64,000 nucleotides of DNA. Source: Lachnospiraceae bacterium AC3007. GTDB taxonomy: Bacteria > Bacillota > Clostridia > Lachnospirales > Lachnospiraceae. Each line of letters opens with the position of its first letter. Within the stretch, counting starts at the first letter, position 1. The notes under the pieces were generated by a model that was given only the letters and a program-made list of their open reading frames with translations, ran no database searches and was not told the origin of the DNA. A program made the translations under genes and the position numbers. Of the stretch, positions 53,084 through 62,480 are shown one piece after another. The stretch covers positions 52,647 through 116,646 of the forward strand of contig JHYK01000013.1 in NCBI GenBank assembly GCA_000621405.1, written 5' to 3'.

Positions 53084-53155
53084 GGGTGTCAGGGGGACGT
53101 ACCTTTTGACACCTTTGCACTACAAGGTGTCAAAAGGTACGTCCCCCTGACACCC
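53084..53155. repeat. Perfect 32-bp-arm palindrome (GGGGACGTACCTTTTGACAC variant)
   Basis: Arms 53084-53115 and 53124-53155 are exact reverse complements around TGCACTAC. The core GGGGACGTACCTTTTGAC differs from the 31608 element, GGGGACGGTTCTTTTGTC, in several positions. Like that element it is followed by CTGTCTTG. It starts 6 bp after a stop codon and could also act as a hairpin ending that transcript. Confidence 0.9.
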
Positions 53156-53160
53156 CTGTC

Positions 53161-53189
53161 TTGCTAATTTGCACACATAAAACTATAAT
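53161..53189 (+). promoter_or_regulatory. Promoter for argB-argD
   Basis: TTGCTA (53161-53166), a 17-bp spacer and TATAAT (53184-53189), 45 bp before argB. The -35 begins inside the CTGTCTTG tail shared by the palindromic elements. Confidence 0.6.
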
Positions 53190-53234
53190 CGTGTATACTG
53201 ACAGAAAAAAAGAGATATACGGCAGGTGAAAGAC

Positions 53235-54110
53235 ATGAATGATGCAGAGATGAAAGAGATACAGGATAAGGCTTCGGTGCTCATAGAGGCGCTTCCTTAT
53301 ATCCGTGAATTCAACAGGAAGATAATAGTGATAAAGTACGGCGGCTCCGCGATGACGGATGATGATATAAAGGAAAGCGTCATCAAGGATGTGACGCTAT
53401 TGAAGCTCGTGGGCTTCAAGCCTGTCATAGTCCACGGCGGAGGTAAGGAGATAAGCCGCTGGATAGAAAAGCTCGGTATGGAGCCGAGGTTCGTGAACGG
53501 ACTCCGTGTGACCGATACCGATACCATGGAAGTAGCGGAGATGGTCCTTAACAAGGTCAATAAAGATCTTGTCACCATGATAGAAGGTCTGGGGATAAAG
53601 TCATGCGGCATATCCGGGAAAGACGGCGGACTGTTAAGAGTAAAAAAGAAGATGCCGGACGGCGAGGATATAGGCTTTGTAGGGCAGATCACCGAGGTTG
53701 ATACCTCTATAATCGAGGACCTTCTGGAGGATGATTTCCTTCCTGTCGTAGCTCCCATAGGAATGGATGATGACTACCTTACGTATAATATCAATGCCGA
53801 TGATGCGGCATGCGCTATAGCCAAGGCGCTGAAGGCCGAGAAGCTTGCGTTCCTTACGGATATAAAAGGGATCTACAGGGATGTGAACGATCCGTCGTCT
53901 TTTATTTCCAGGATGAACATTACCGAGGCCAGGTCGCTGCTCGAATCCGGCTATATCGGCGGAGGGATGCTTCCCAAACTCAACAACTGCATCGATGCGG
54001 TCGTAGGTGGAGTCAGCAATGTCACGATACTGGACGGAAGAGTGCTGCACTGCCTTCTGCTTGAGATATTCACCGATCAGGGCATAGGAAGCGCGATCAC
54101 CAACAAGTAG
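53235..54110 (+). CDS. argB: N-acetylglutamate kinase
   Basis: Phosphorylates N-acetylglutamate, second step of arginine synthesis. The 291-residue protein has the amino-acid-kinase glycine motifs [40 protein letters not shown] and [13 protein letters not shown]. Start ATG 53235 follows AGGTGA; a GTG three codons earlier is the alternative. It is in line with argD, 23 bp upstream. Confidence 0.96.
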   Translation: MNDAEMKEIQDKASVLIEALPYIREFNRKIIVIKYGGSAMTDDDIKESVIKDVTLLKLVGFKPVIVHGGGKEISRWIEKLGMEPRFVNGLRVTDTDTMEVAEMVLNKVNKDLVTMIEGLGIKSCGISGKDGGLLRVKKKMPDGEDIGFVGQITEVDTSIIEDLLEDDFLPVVAPIGMDDDYLTYNINADDAACAIAKALKAEKLAFLTDIKGIYRDVNDPSSFISRMNITEARSLLESGYIGGGMLPKLNNCIDAVVGGVSNVTILDGRVLHCLLLEIFTDQGIGSAITNK

Positions 54111-54133
54111 AGATTATACGGGAGATCTTAGAG

Positions 54134-55315
54134 ATGAATGACTATATCAAACTCGGAGACGAGTATCTGTTACATGCTTATAACCGTTATCCCATCGTGC
54201 TTGAACGGGGCGACGGAGTGAAGCTCTATGATGACAAAGGAAAGGAATACCTTGATTTTGCTGCGGGGATAGCTGTCTATGCCCTGGGTTACGGCAACAG
54301 AGAGTTCAATGATGCCTTAAAGGCGCAGATCGATAAGATCATGCATACATCAAATCTCTACTACAACGAGCCTGCCTGCGAGGCGTCGCGCGAGGTATGC
54401 AGGATCACCGGGATGGACAGGGTCTTCTTTACTAATTCCGGGACCGAGGCCATAGAGGGTGCCATAAAGACGGCGAGGAAGTATGCATTCCTGAAGGACG
54501 GGACCACCGATCACAACATTATCTCGATGGAACACAGCTTTCACGGAAGATCCATGGGAGCGCTCTCGGTTACGGGCAATGCTCATTACAGAGAAGCGTT
54601 TGAGCCCGGTATAGGTAATGTAAGATTCGCGGATTACAATGATCTTGCTTCGGTCGAGAAGCTTGTGGATGATAAGACCTGCGCAGTCATAATGGAGACG
54701 GTGCAGGGAGAGGGCGGCATCCATCCGGCAGAAGAGGATTTCATAAAAGGCGTAAGAAAGCTCTGTGATGAAAAAGGAATGCTTCTCATACTCGATGAGA
54801 TACAGTGCGGCATGGGACGCACGGGATATATGTTTGCCTTTGAGAAGTACGGTGTGAGACCTGATATCGTGACAATCGCGAAGGCTCTGGGTAACGGAGT
54901 GCCCGTAGGCGCTTTTGCTGTTACGAAGGATGTCGCAGATAATTCGATAGTCCCCGGAGATCACGGTACGACCTATGGCGGCAATCCCTTTGCCTGTGCA
55001 GCTGTTACGGAGGTCATAAGACAGTTTGAAAGCAGGGATATCGTCGGCCATGTAAAAGCTCTCACTCCGGTACTGGAAAAGGCTCTTGATGATCTGGCAT
55101 CATCTCATGATATAGTTGTCGAGCACAGAGGTGTCGGCTTTATGAGGGCGCTGGAGCTTAAGGTCCCCTGCGCGGATGTTATAAAAAAAGCTCAGGAGGA
55201 AGGACTTCTCATTATCAGCGCCGGTGCGAATACGCTAAGGCTCGTGCCTCCCCTTATCATAGAAGAGGACGACATCGAAAGGATGAAAAATCTGCTTGAC
55301 AAAGCATTAGGGTGA
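54134..55315 (+). CDS. argD: Acetylornithine aminotransferase
   Basis: A 393-residue class III PLP enzyme that converts N-acetylglutamate semialdehyde to acetylornithine. Motifs are FTNSGTEAIEGAIKTARKY, EHSFHGRSMGALSVTGN, LILDEIQCGMGRTGYMFAFE and the PLP Lys in TIAKALGNGVPVGAF. It follows argB. The last bases overlap a longer reading of the next gene; the supported start there is later. Confidence 0.96.
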   Translation: MNDYIKLGDEYLLHAYNRYPIVLERGDGVKLYDDKGKEYLDFAAGIAVYALGYGNREFNDALKAQIDKIMHTSNLYYNEPACEASREVCRITGMDRVFFTNSGTEAIEGAIKTARKYAFLKDGTTDHNIISMEHSFHGRSMGALSVTGNAHYREAFEPGIGNVRFADYNDLASVEKLVDDKTCAVIMETVQGEGGIHPAEEDFIKGVRKLCDEKGMLLILDEIQCGMGRTGYMFAFEKYGVRPDIVTIAKALGNGVPVGAFAVTKDVADNSIVPGDHGTTYGGNPFACAAVTEVIRQFESRDIVGHVKALTPVLEKALDDLASSHDIVVEHRGVGFMRALELKVPCADVIKKAQEEGLLIISAGANTLRLVPPLIIEEDDIERMKNLLDKALG

Positions 55316-55374
55316 TCATAGAATTTCATCAAAGCTTTCGGGACGCCGGTATTTCAGATACGGCGAGGCTTTCT

Positions 55375-56037
55375 ATGAATCACAGATTATTTCTCATGAT
55401 CCCCTTATGCATTATGCTGTACGGATGCGGCAGTTATTCCGCTGCAGAGGAATTGTCTCTTGAAGCATATGATGTCAGGGAATCTTCGGAGTCCGGAAAA
55501 GATGATGCAGAGTCGGAGACTTCGGATGCGGAGTCTTCGCCTTCTTCTACGGAGTCTGCTTCGGGTGATAAGATGCAGGATACAGGTAAGGATGAGACCT
55601 TATATGTATTCGTGTGCGGGAATGTAAGGTCACCCGGTGTATATGTCCTGAATAACGGGGGAAGGGTATTTGAGGCCATAAATATGGCAGGAGGAGTGAC
55701 TCCGGATGCGGATCCTTCGGCAGTGAATCAGGCCGAGATCTGCTACGACGGGCAGAGGATATACATCCCGGCAGAAGGTGAGACCGTAACTTCAGAGTGG
55801 AGCGACACTGAACCTGCGGGAGCGACGGACGGCTCTTCTTTCGATCAGAGGATCAATATCAATACCGCTGACCGGGCCTCTCTGCAGCAGATAAACGGGA
55901 TAGGCAGCAAGAGAGCAGAAGTCATCATTGCCTACAGAGAAAATAATGGCAATTTTACCTGTCCCGAGGATATAATGAAGGTACCCGGGATCAAGCAGGG
56001 AATGTTTGATAAGATCAGGGATCAGATAAAGGTATAG
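55375..56037 (+). CDS. comEA: ComEA-like lipoprotein (SLBB plus helix-hairpin-helix)
   Basis: A 220-residue lipoprotein: lipobox in MNHRLFLMIPLCIMLYGC, an acidic Ser/Glu linker, an SLBB domain (YVFVCGNVRSPGVYVL ... GQRIYIPAEGE) and a C-terminal double helix-hairpin-helix (NINTADRASLQQINGIGSKRAEVIIAYRE, then IMKVPGIKQGMFDKI). ComEA is the DNA receptor for transformation. I chose ATG 55375 because it gives a clean lipoprotein signal; a GTG at 55312 overlapping argD would add 21 residues before it. comEC lies 3 kb downstream. Confidence 0.88.
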   Translation: MNHRLFLMIPLCIMLYGCGSYSAAEELSLEAYDVRESSESGKDDAESETSDAESSPSSTESASGDKMQDTGKDETLYVFVCGNVRSPGVYVLNNGGRVFEAINMAGGVTPDADPSAVNQAEICYDGQRIYIPAEGETVTSEWSDTEPAGATDGSSFDQRININTADRASLQQINGIGSKRAEVIIAYRENNGNFTCPEDIMKVPGIKQGMFDKIRDQIKV

Positions 56038-56046
56038 GACAATATA

Positions 56047-56730
56047 GTGAAGGTACTTATCGTAGATGATGAAAAGTTAATAGTAAAGGGTATCAGGTTT
56101 TCTCTTGAGCAGGACGGATATGAGGTCGAATGCGCATATGACGGCGAGGAGGCATTGAAGCTTGCAAGAGAGGGAGACTTTGATATCATATTGCTCGATA
56201 TAATGCTCCCCAAGCTTACGGGTCTTGAGGTCTGCCAGCAGATAAGGGAGACATCGAATGTACCCATCATCATGCTCACAGCCAAGGGTGACGACATGGA
56301 TAAGATCCTGGGGCTTGATTACGGAGCAGATGATTATATCACCAAGCCTTTCAACGTCCTTGAGGTTAAGGCCCGGATGAAGGCCATACTAAGACGTTCC
56401 AGGAGTGAAAAGCAGATTCCGGAATCTCCGGATGTGATGGTCATAGGATCACTGAAGCTTGACAGACAGAATCGCAGGGCTTATATAGACGGCAGGGAAG
56501 TAAACCTTACGGCAAAGGAATTTGATGTACTGGAGCTTCTCGCGACCAATCCCAATAAGGTCTACAGCAGGACGGATCTTCTCGATCTCGTATGGGGAAG
56601 AGAGTATCCCGGAGACGGACGGACTGTGGATGTCCATGTAAGGAGACTTCGGGAAAAGATAGAAAAGTCTCCCGGAGAGCCGAGATTTGTCCGCACAAAA
56701 TGGGGTGTCGGATACTACTTCGAGGGGTAG
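56047..56730 (+). CDS. OmpR/PhoB-type response regulator
   Basis: A 227-residue regulator: receiver (VDDEKLIVKG, Asp in ILLDIMLPKL, Lys in YITKPFN) and winged-helix DNA-binding domain (NLTAKEFDVLELLATNP, RTVDVHVRRLREKIE, VRTKWGVGYYF). It starts with GTG 56047. A histidine kinase gene follows 3 bases after the stop, so the two make a two-component system. It closely resembles the WalR/YycF-PhoP group. Confidence 0.93.
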   Translation: MKVLIVDDEKLIVKGIRFSLEQDGYEVECAYDGEEALKLAREGDFDIILLDIMLPKLTGLEVCQQIRETSNVPIIMLTAKGDDMDKILGLDYGADDYITKPFNVLEVKARMKAILRRSRSEKQIPESPDVMVIGSLKLDRQNRRAYIDGREVNLTAKEFDVLELLATNPNKVYSRTDLLDLVWGREYPGDGRTVDVHVRRLREKIEKSPGEPRFVRTKWGVGYYFEG

Positions 56731-56733
56731 TCC

Positions 56734-58191
56734 GTGAAGACCCTTATCACTAGTCTTTTCCAGAACAATCGTCTCTACAGGAGCCTGAGATTCAGGATCT
56801 TCCTTATCATGCTGGTCATAGGCATAGTTCCGGCTTTTATCATGCGTCTTCTGGTAGTCAGAGGCTACGAGAGCCGGGCCATGAATCAGAAGATCTCCGA
56901 GGTCACAAACCAGTCAGCGATAGTCGCGGCACATCTTGCCAGAACAGGCTATTTTTCAGATACCAGCGATCCCGTAATAAATGATGAACTTCTCCAGATG
57001 TCCAATCTGTATGACGGAAGGATACTGGTGATAGATGACGAATTCAGGATAATCAAGGATACCTACGGCAAATCCCAGGGAAAATACATAGTCTCGAGTG
57101 AGGTCATATCCTGCATGAGAGGAAGTCGAAACATGTGGGGCATGGACGAAGAAAACAGGTATCTGGAGATCACTGTCCCGATAGTGGACGAGGACACAGG
57201 AAAAGTGGCAGGTGCTTTTGTCGCGAGCGCATCGACAGATACCATACATGACAATGTAACGGTCCTGGGACGACGGGCGCTGACCATAGAAGTAGCCATA
57301 ATCATAATCGTGCTGATAATCGCCTATGCCATATCTTCAAGTCTTTTGAAGCCTTTTGATAAGGTCATACGGGCTGTGAATTCAGTAAAGGAAGGATTTG
57401 ATCCGGGGGCCGAGAGCATCGAGGTACCGGATTATACGGAGACAAAGGACATAATGGATGCCTTCCACCATCTCATGGCCAGGATGAAGGAGGTCGACGA
57501 CTCCAGGGAGGAGTTTGTGGCTAATGTCTCGCACGAACTGAAGACTCCTCTGGCTTCCATGAAGGTCCTTTCTGATTCGCTGATACAGGGCGGCGATTCA
57601 GTAGATGCCGCAACATACAGGGAGTTCATGCTGGATATAGCGGAGGAAGTGGACAGGGAGAATAAGATCATCAATTCCCTGCTGTCACTTGTGAAGCTTG
57701 ACGGGAGCGATGCCAGTGAAATGAACTTTGAGACACATGATCTGTCTCAGATGCTTTCCCAGCTGATAAAGACACTGAACCCTCTTGCGGAAGAGTCCGG
57801 GATCGAGCTTATGTATGAGGAGAAGAGCCGCGTGGAGGCAGAAGTAGATGAGACGAAGCTCTCTCTTGCGATAATGAATCTTATTGAGAACGCCATCAAG
57901 TACAACAAAGAGAACGGATGGGTGAAGATCACGCTCGATTCTGATGTCCAGTTTGCCCTTATCACGGTATCTGATTCGGGTATGGGCATACCCGAGGAAT
58001 CGATCAACAGGATATATGACAGGTTTTACAGAGTCGACAAGTCACATTCAAGGGAGATAGGCGGTACCGGACTCGGTCTGTCCATCACCAGGAACGCCAT
58101 TCTGCTGCACAGGGGAGCGATCAAGGCCGCGAGCATATTAGGCGAAGGTACGACATTTACAGTAAGGATACCTTTGAGGGCGAATGCATGA
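56734..58191 (+). CDS. Sensor histidine kinase, partner of the OmpR-type regulator
   Basis: A 485-residue protein with two membrane helices (about 20-40 and 187-207) around a ~145-residue extracytoplasmic sensor, a HAMP linker, HisKA (His in VANVSHELKTPLASMK) and HATPase domain (LIENAIKYN, DSGMGI, GGTGLGLSI). It begins with GTG 56734. Its 3' end overlaps the lipoprotein gene by ATGA. Architecture matches WalK/PhoR-type kinases. The coupled GerMN lipoprotein may be its accessory, as lipoproteins of this type modulate such kinases in Firmicutes (inference). Confidence 0.92.
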   Translation: MKTLITSLFQNNRLYRSLRFRIFLIMLVIGIVPAFIMRLLVVRGYESRAMNQKISEVTNQSAIVAAHLARTGYFSDTSDPVINDELLQMSNLYDGRILVIDDEFRIIKDTYGKSQGKYIVSSEVISCMRGSRNMWGMDEENRYLEITVPIVDEDTGKVAGAFVASASTDTIHDNVTVLGRRALTIEVAIIIIVLIIAYAISSSLLKPFDKVIRAVNSVKEGFDPGAESIEVPDYTETKDIMDAFHHLMARMKEVDDSREEFVANVSHELKTPLASMKVLSDSLIQGGDSVDAATYREFMLDIAEEVDRENKIINSLLSLVKLDGSDASEMNFETHDLSQMLSQLIKTLNPLAEESGIELMYEEKSRVEAEVDETKLSLAIMNLIENAIKYNKENGWVKITLDSDVQFALITVSDSGMGIPEESINRIYDRFYRVDKSHSREIGGTGLGLSITRNAILLHRGAIKAASILGEGTTFTVRIPLRANA

Positions 58192-59144
58192 GATATCATT
58201 TTAATATTCAAAAGAGAATATTCGGGACAGTTCCTCTGCTTGCAGTGCTTATTTCAGCCCTGCTGCTCCTTGCGTCATGCGCTTCAGGCGGAAAGGACGG
58301 CTCGCAGAGCTGCAAGGTATATTTCCCGGACAGCGAATATACTTCGTTACTGAGTGAGGAGAGGGGATATATCCCCGGTAATTCCACGGTTGAGAGCGTC
58401 GACTATCTGTTACAGATGCTCACCGAGACTCCTTCCGACAAGGCCGGCGTGGCTGCGATATCAGAAGAGATAGCGCCCGAGAGCGTGAAGTATGATGACG
58501 GGAAGGTAACGATCAACTTTCCCGGGACTTATCTTGATATGGAAAAGACAAAAGAGATACTCGTAAGGGCATCCATTACGGAGACTCTCACTCAGGATGA
58601 ATCCGTCATGTCAGTTCTTTTTTTGGTGGAGGGGAAGGAACTTAGGTCAGAAGACGGGGTTCCTGTGGGTGAGATGACCTCCGACTCTTTCATCAACAAT
58701 ACCGGTGTGGAACTGAATTCATATGCAAGAGCCAATGTGACCCTATTTTTCTCGGACGTCGGCGGCACGGTCCTTAAAAGGTATGACGAGGAAGTCGTGT
58801 ATAACACAAACATATCCATGGAGAAATTTGCGGTGGAGACTCTGATCGGCGGACCGCTTGCGGTCAATGAGCCTAATGCATATCCGACTCTGTCGCCGGA
58901 TGCAAAGCTTTTGTCCGTGACGGTAAAGGACAGGATAGCATATGCCAACTTTGATGCTTCCGTAAGAGAGGAGCCATACAATGTGAAGGAAGAGACAGCT
59001 CTTTATTCAATAGTCAACACTCTGACGGCGCTTCCCGGCATCGATAAGGTACAGATATCCATAGAGGGATCGACAGAGGGTGTGTTCATGGATCATATGA
59101 AACTGGAAGAATTATACGAAAGGAATGATGAAATGGTGCAATGA
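58188..59144 (+). CDS. GerMN-domain lipoprotein
   Basis: A 318-residue lipoprotein: a signal peptide with lipobox LLASC (Cys30 in MRYHFNIQKRIFGTVPLLA...ASC) and two GerMN domains (about 45-165 and 175-305), seen from the repeated segments VESVDYLLQMLTETP and KFAVETLIGGP. GerMN proteins include sporulation GerM and the LpqB family. It is coupled by ATGA on both sides, to the kinase and to comEC, so the RR-HK-GerMN-comEC genes are one operon. Confidence 0.9.
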   Translation: MRYHFNIQKRIFGTVPLLAVLISALLLLASCASGGKDGSQSCKVYFPDSEYTSLLSEERGYIPGNSTVESVDYLLQMLTETPSDKAGVAAISEEIAPESVKYDDGKVTINFPGTYLDMEKTKEILVRASITETLTQDESVMSVLFLVEGKELRSEDGVPVGEMTSDSFINNTGVELNSYARANVTLFFSDVGGTVLKRYDEEVVYNTNISMEKFAVETLIGGPLAVNEPNAYPTLSPDAKLLSVTVKDRIAYANFDASVREEPYNVKEETALYSIVNTLTALPGIDKVQISIEGSTEGVFMDHMKLEELYERNDEMVQ

Positions 59145-61405
59145 AAAGACCTGCATGCTTTATCGCGTGCCTGATACTTCTTTTTCTTATCATCTATCTT
59201 CAACTCAGACCGCCCGATCCGTTTTCAGACGACAGGATACGGGGGCGGACCATAACAGTATCGGGGACGGTAGACGATAAATATTCTAAAAATTCAAGTG
59301 ATTATCTGATCATCAAAGACACCGCCGTCATCAGCGGCCTACAATCAGCAGAAAAAGGAAAAGTAATAGTAAAACTGAAAGAAAGCGAAGAAGATCTGTC
59401 CCGTCTTCCTGTAACGGGATCAGGAGTCTGTATCACAGGCAAAGGAATGATTTTCTCCGAAGCGAGGAATCCCGGAAATTTTGATCTTGCAGCATACGAG
59501 ATGGTAAGAGGCATTGATTACGAACTGTATGATGCCGTGATCCTGTCCGAAAAAACTCCGGGCTTCAATCCGAGACTTTTGGATGAGTACATGTGCCGGA
59601 TAAGGGAAAACCTGAAGGATACAGCATGCCTAATATACGGTGAAGAAGACTCGGGGATAGTATGCGCGATGCTTCTGGGAGACAGGACAGGATTGTCAGA
59701 CGAGATAAAGGACGGCTATCGCAGGTCAGGTATGAGCCATATACTTTGTATATCCGCTCTTCACATCTCTCTGCTGGGAGCCGGGATCCTGAAACTGTTA
59801 CGAAAGATCGGAATGAACAAAACAGCGGCCTATATCCTGTCTTTTATAATGATCACACTGTACGGAAGACTTACCGGGTCGGGAATATCGACGATCAGAG
59901 CCCTGATCACCTTTGCTCTTATCATGACAGCAGACATAATTGGCCGGACACCGGATATTCTCTCTTCGCTGTCCGCAGCCGGGACAGTCATACTTATCAT
60001 ACAGCCTCTTTATGTCCTAGATTCAGGCTTCGTGCTGTCATTCACCTCAGTATGCGGGATAGGTATACTGGGACCGGTCTTTAAGAGGCTGATGCCTGTA
60101 AGGGGTGCAGTCGCGGATGCATTTAGAACATCCGTTTCGATAACTGTTTTCATGCTTCCCGTGACATTGTACTACTTCTTTGGCGCTCCGCTGTATTCAG
60201 TTCTTATCAATCTTATCGTGATACCGCTGCTTGCGATCCTTCTTGTGAGCGCACTCATTTCTATAGTCACCGGCTGTTTTATCCCTTTGCTGGGAGATGC
60301 TGCCTCGATCCCTGCGAGAGTGATCCTTTCTTTATACAGATCCCTGACAGGACTCAATGACAGGCTGCCCTTTTCGCTGGTCACTTCAGGAAGACCGGAA
60401 ATATGGCAGATAACGGTGTTCTATCTAATAATAGCGGGCCTTATTATATACGACTGCATATGTAAATATCCGGATCAGGGCTCGACGGGGAGGGCAAGGG
60501 GGATCAGACTGAAGCGAGTAATATGGATAACGGGCATTATCTTTGGCGTTCTGATACTCACCGTAAGACTTCGGCCTTTTCTTTCCATCACAATGATAGA
60601 TACCGGACAGGGTGACTGTCATATGATCGAGATTGATAAGAAAACGGTCGTGATGATAGACTGCGGTTCCTCGGATATCGACCGGACTGCGAGATACAGA
60701 GTGGTTCCTTATGTAAGAAGCAGAGGTTACGACAGGATCGATTATGCCATAGTGACCCATACCGATGAAGACCATATAAGCGGGTATAAAGAGATCTTTT
60801 CAGCGGAAGATCATCTGGGGATAAGAATTAAGACTCTGATACTTCCGGATATAGAGGACAAGGATGATGCGTATTATGATCTGGCATATCTTGCCGCTGA
60901 CTGCGGTACCTCTGTCGTAACAGTAAAAGCCGGAGATGAGTTTGAGCTTCACGGTCTGAAGTTTGAATGTATGAATCCTGTCGAAGGAATGAAGTATTCT
61001 GATCCTAATTCCGCTTCTGTGTGTCTTTTGCTCTCCGGTTTTAATGACCGATTCAGGGCTCTTTATACCGGTGATACCCAGAATGAAGGCGAAGAGGTCC
61101 TGAACAATGCATTGTCCGGATCTGAGAGCTGTCACGGGATCACCCTGCTCAAATGTGCTCATCACGGCTCCGCCTACTCTACAGGTGAGGATTTTCTTTC
61201 GATCACAAGACCTGCAGTCACTTTTATATCTGCGGGCATGGACAACAGCTACGGCCATCCGTCAAAGGCCCTGCTGTCACGACTTGATGAAGTTCAAAGC
61301 CGTGTTTTTGTGACATCAAAGAGCGGGGCTGTAAGGATGGATGTGTATGGGAAAAAAATAAAAATACATGAATTTATCAAAACAAAGGAGGACAGATATG
61401 AATAG
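59141..61405 (+). CDS. comEC: ComEC/Rec2 DNA-uptake channel
   Basis: A 754-residue membrane protein for transport of single-stranded DNA during transformation. N-terminal ComEC_N region with an OB-like soluble domain (TITVSGTVDDKYSKNSSDYL), the competence domain with MLLGDRTGLSDEIKDGYRRSGMSHILCISALHISLLGAGIL, about eight helices, and a C-terminal metallo-beta-lactamase domain (MIDTGQGDCHMIEI, THTDEDHISGYKEI, LLKCAHHGSAYSTGEDF). It is full length. It is coupled to the GerMN lipoprotein. Confidence 0.94.
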   Translation: MKRPACFIACLILLFLIIYLQLRPPDPFSDDRIRGRTITVSGTVDDKYSKNSSDYLIIKDTAVISGLQSAEKGKVIVKLKESEEDLSRLPVTGSGVCITGKGMIFSEARNPGNFDLAAYEMVRGIDYELYDAVILSEKTPGFNPRLLDEYMCRIRENLKDTACLIYGEEDSGIVCAMLLGDRTGLSDEIKDGYRRSGMSHILCISALHISLLGAGILKLLRKIGMNKTAAYILSFIMITLYGRLTGSGISTIRALITFALIMTADIIGRTPDILSSLSAAGTVILIIQPLYVLDSGFVLSFTSVCGIGILGPVFKRLMPVRGAVADAFRTSVSITVFMLPVTLYYFFGAPLYSVLINLIVIPLLAILLVSALISIVTGCFIPLLGDAASIPARVILSLYRSLTGLNDRLPFSLVTSGRPEIWQITVFYLIIAGLIIYDCICKYPDQGSTGRARGIRLKRVIWITGIIFGVLILTVRLRPFLSITMIDTGQGDCHMIEIDKKTVVMIDCGSSDIDRTARYRVVPYVRSRGYDRIDYAIVTHTDEDHISGYKEIFSAEDHLGIRIKTLILPDIEDKDDAYYDLAYLAADCGTSVVTVKAGDEFELHGLKFECMNPVEGMKYSDPNSASVCLLLSGFNDRFRALYTGDTQNEGEEVLNNALSGSESCHGITLLKCAHHGSAYSTGEDFLSITRPAVTFISAGMDNSYGHPSKALLSRLDEVQSRVFVTSKSGAVRMDVYGKKIKIHEFIKTKEDRYE

Positions 61406-62480
61406 CAATTTAAGTTGCAGTGCGATACTGCTGACAGTGATCATTTCTTTTATGCTTTTATCAGTCTCTGCATTAGCCGACACTCCCGACGGGGGATCGG
61501 ATAATGCGGTGGCCGGCACAGAGGACACTCAGACTGAAACGCATGCAGAAACTGAGGGCGGGTCTGCTTCCGTCAGTGAGAATAAGATAGAGATCACATG
61601 CGAAAAGAGCAGCTTGGAGGACAGAAGAGTTCAGATCATGGTAATGGCTTGCGCCAAGGGTCATTCCATAGACCTGATCCAGGCCGAAAATACAGGCTCC
61701 GGGATCAGAAAGACACTTTTTTTGGCTTCTCCGGATGATGAAAAGAAGGAGAGCGCAGAGGCCGGCTTTACTGCGACTGTAAACGGTACATATTCTTTTT
61801 ATGCATATGATGAGGATGGAAGATATGAAAAGACGGACGTACCGGTTACGGAGATCTATCCGGTAGACATATCCTGTTATATAGAAAAAGTCGGGCAAAA
61901 CAGGAGCAGGACGGAAAGAGAAGAGAGCAGCATCCCGGACGAGCCCCGATACGGGGGCTCGCAGATCCTTCTTCTTGGCGGAGAGAGGGCGATGGCAGCT
62001 GGCGGGACTTCAGGTGAGCATTATTCAGTAAGAACACATGATACAACGGATCCATCGGATCCCGTTACGGGAGTTTCAAAATACGCTGACTGGGATCTGC
62101 TTAAGATGCGAAAAAGTCCGGAAGATATAAAGGCATGGTATGAGCCGCTCGTTGAGGCAGCTCCACAGACTCTTGATAATACAGTTACCCTTTCGGACTA
62201 TGAAGTCGGTCTTTTCAGGACAGATATGACTTCTTCGGAAAGTCAGGCATCTGCCTCATCCGGAAGGGATCCTGAAAGGGATATAGTTTTTGAATTCGGG
62301 AAAGTTTCAAAGGAGGATGACGGCGCATCAAACAGAAAACCGTTAAAGAAGGTACTTGTTTTCGTGGCATTTATCCTGGTGGGCATCACTGCTCCTGCAG
62401 CAGCGATAGCCATTAAGAAAAAGCGTGCTCAGTCGTCATCGTCGTCATCATCATCTTCTTCTTCATCATCGTCATGGTGA
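61398..62480 (+). CDS. Secreted, membrane-anchored protein with poly-Ser tail
   Basis: A 360-residue protein: signal peptide (SNLSCSAILLTVIISFMLLSVSALA), an acid/Ser-rich region, a beta-rich domain (about 60-150; ITCEKSSLEDRRVQIMVMACAKGH), a Pro/Arg-rich stretch, a C-terminal membrane helix (about 320-342) and a cytosolic tail KKKRAQ followed by 14 Ser and Trp. ATG 61398 follows AAGGAGG. The last 52 bp overlap the tail-to-tail gene on the other strand. Function unknown. The poly-Ser tail comes from the simple repeat tract. Confidence 0.8.
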   Translation: MNSNLSCSAILLTVIISFMLLSVSALADTPDGGSDNAVAGTEDTQTETHAETEGGSASVSENKIEITCEKSSLEDRRVQIMVMACAKGHSIDLIQAENTGSGIRKTLFLASPDDEKKESAEAGFTATVNGTYSFYAYDEDGRYEKTDVPVTEIYPVDISCYIEKVGQNRSRTEREESSIPDEPRYGGSQILLLGGERAMAAGGTSGEHYSVRTHDTTDPSDPVTGVSKYADWDLLKMRKSPEDIKAWYEPLVEAAPQTLDNTVTLSDYEVGLFRTDMTSSESQASASSGRDPERDIVFEFGKVSKEDDGASNRKPLKKVLVFVAFILVGITAPAAAIAIKKKRAQSSSSSSSSSSSSSSW

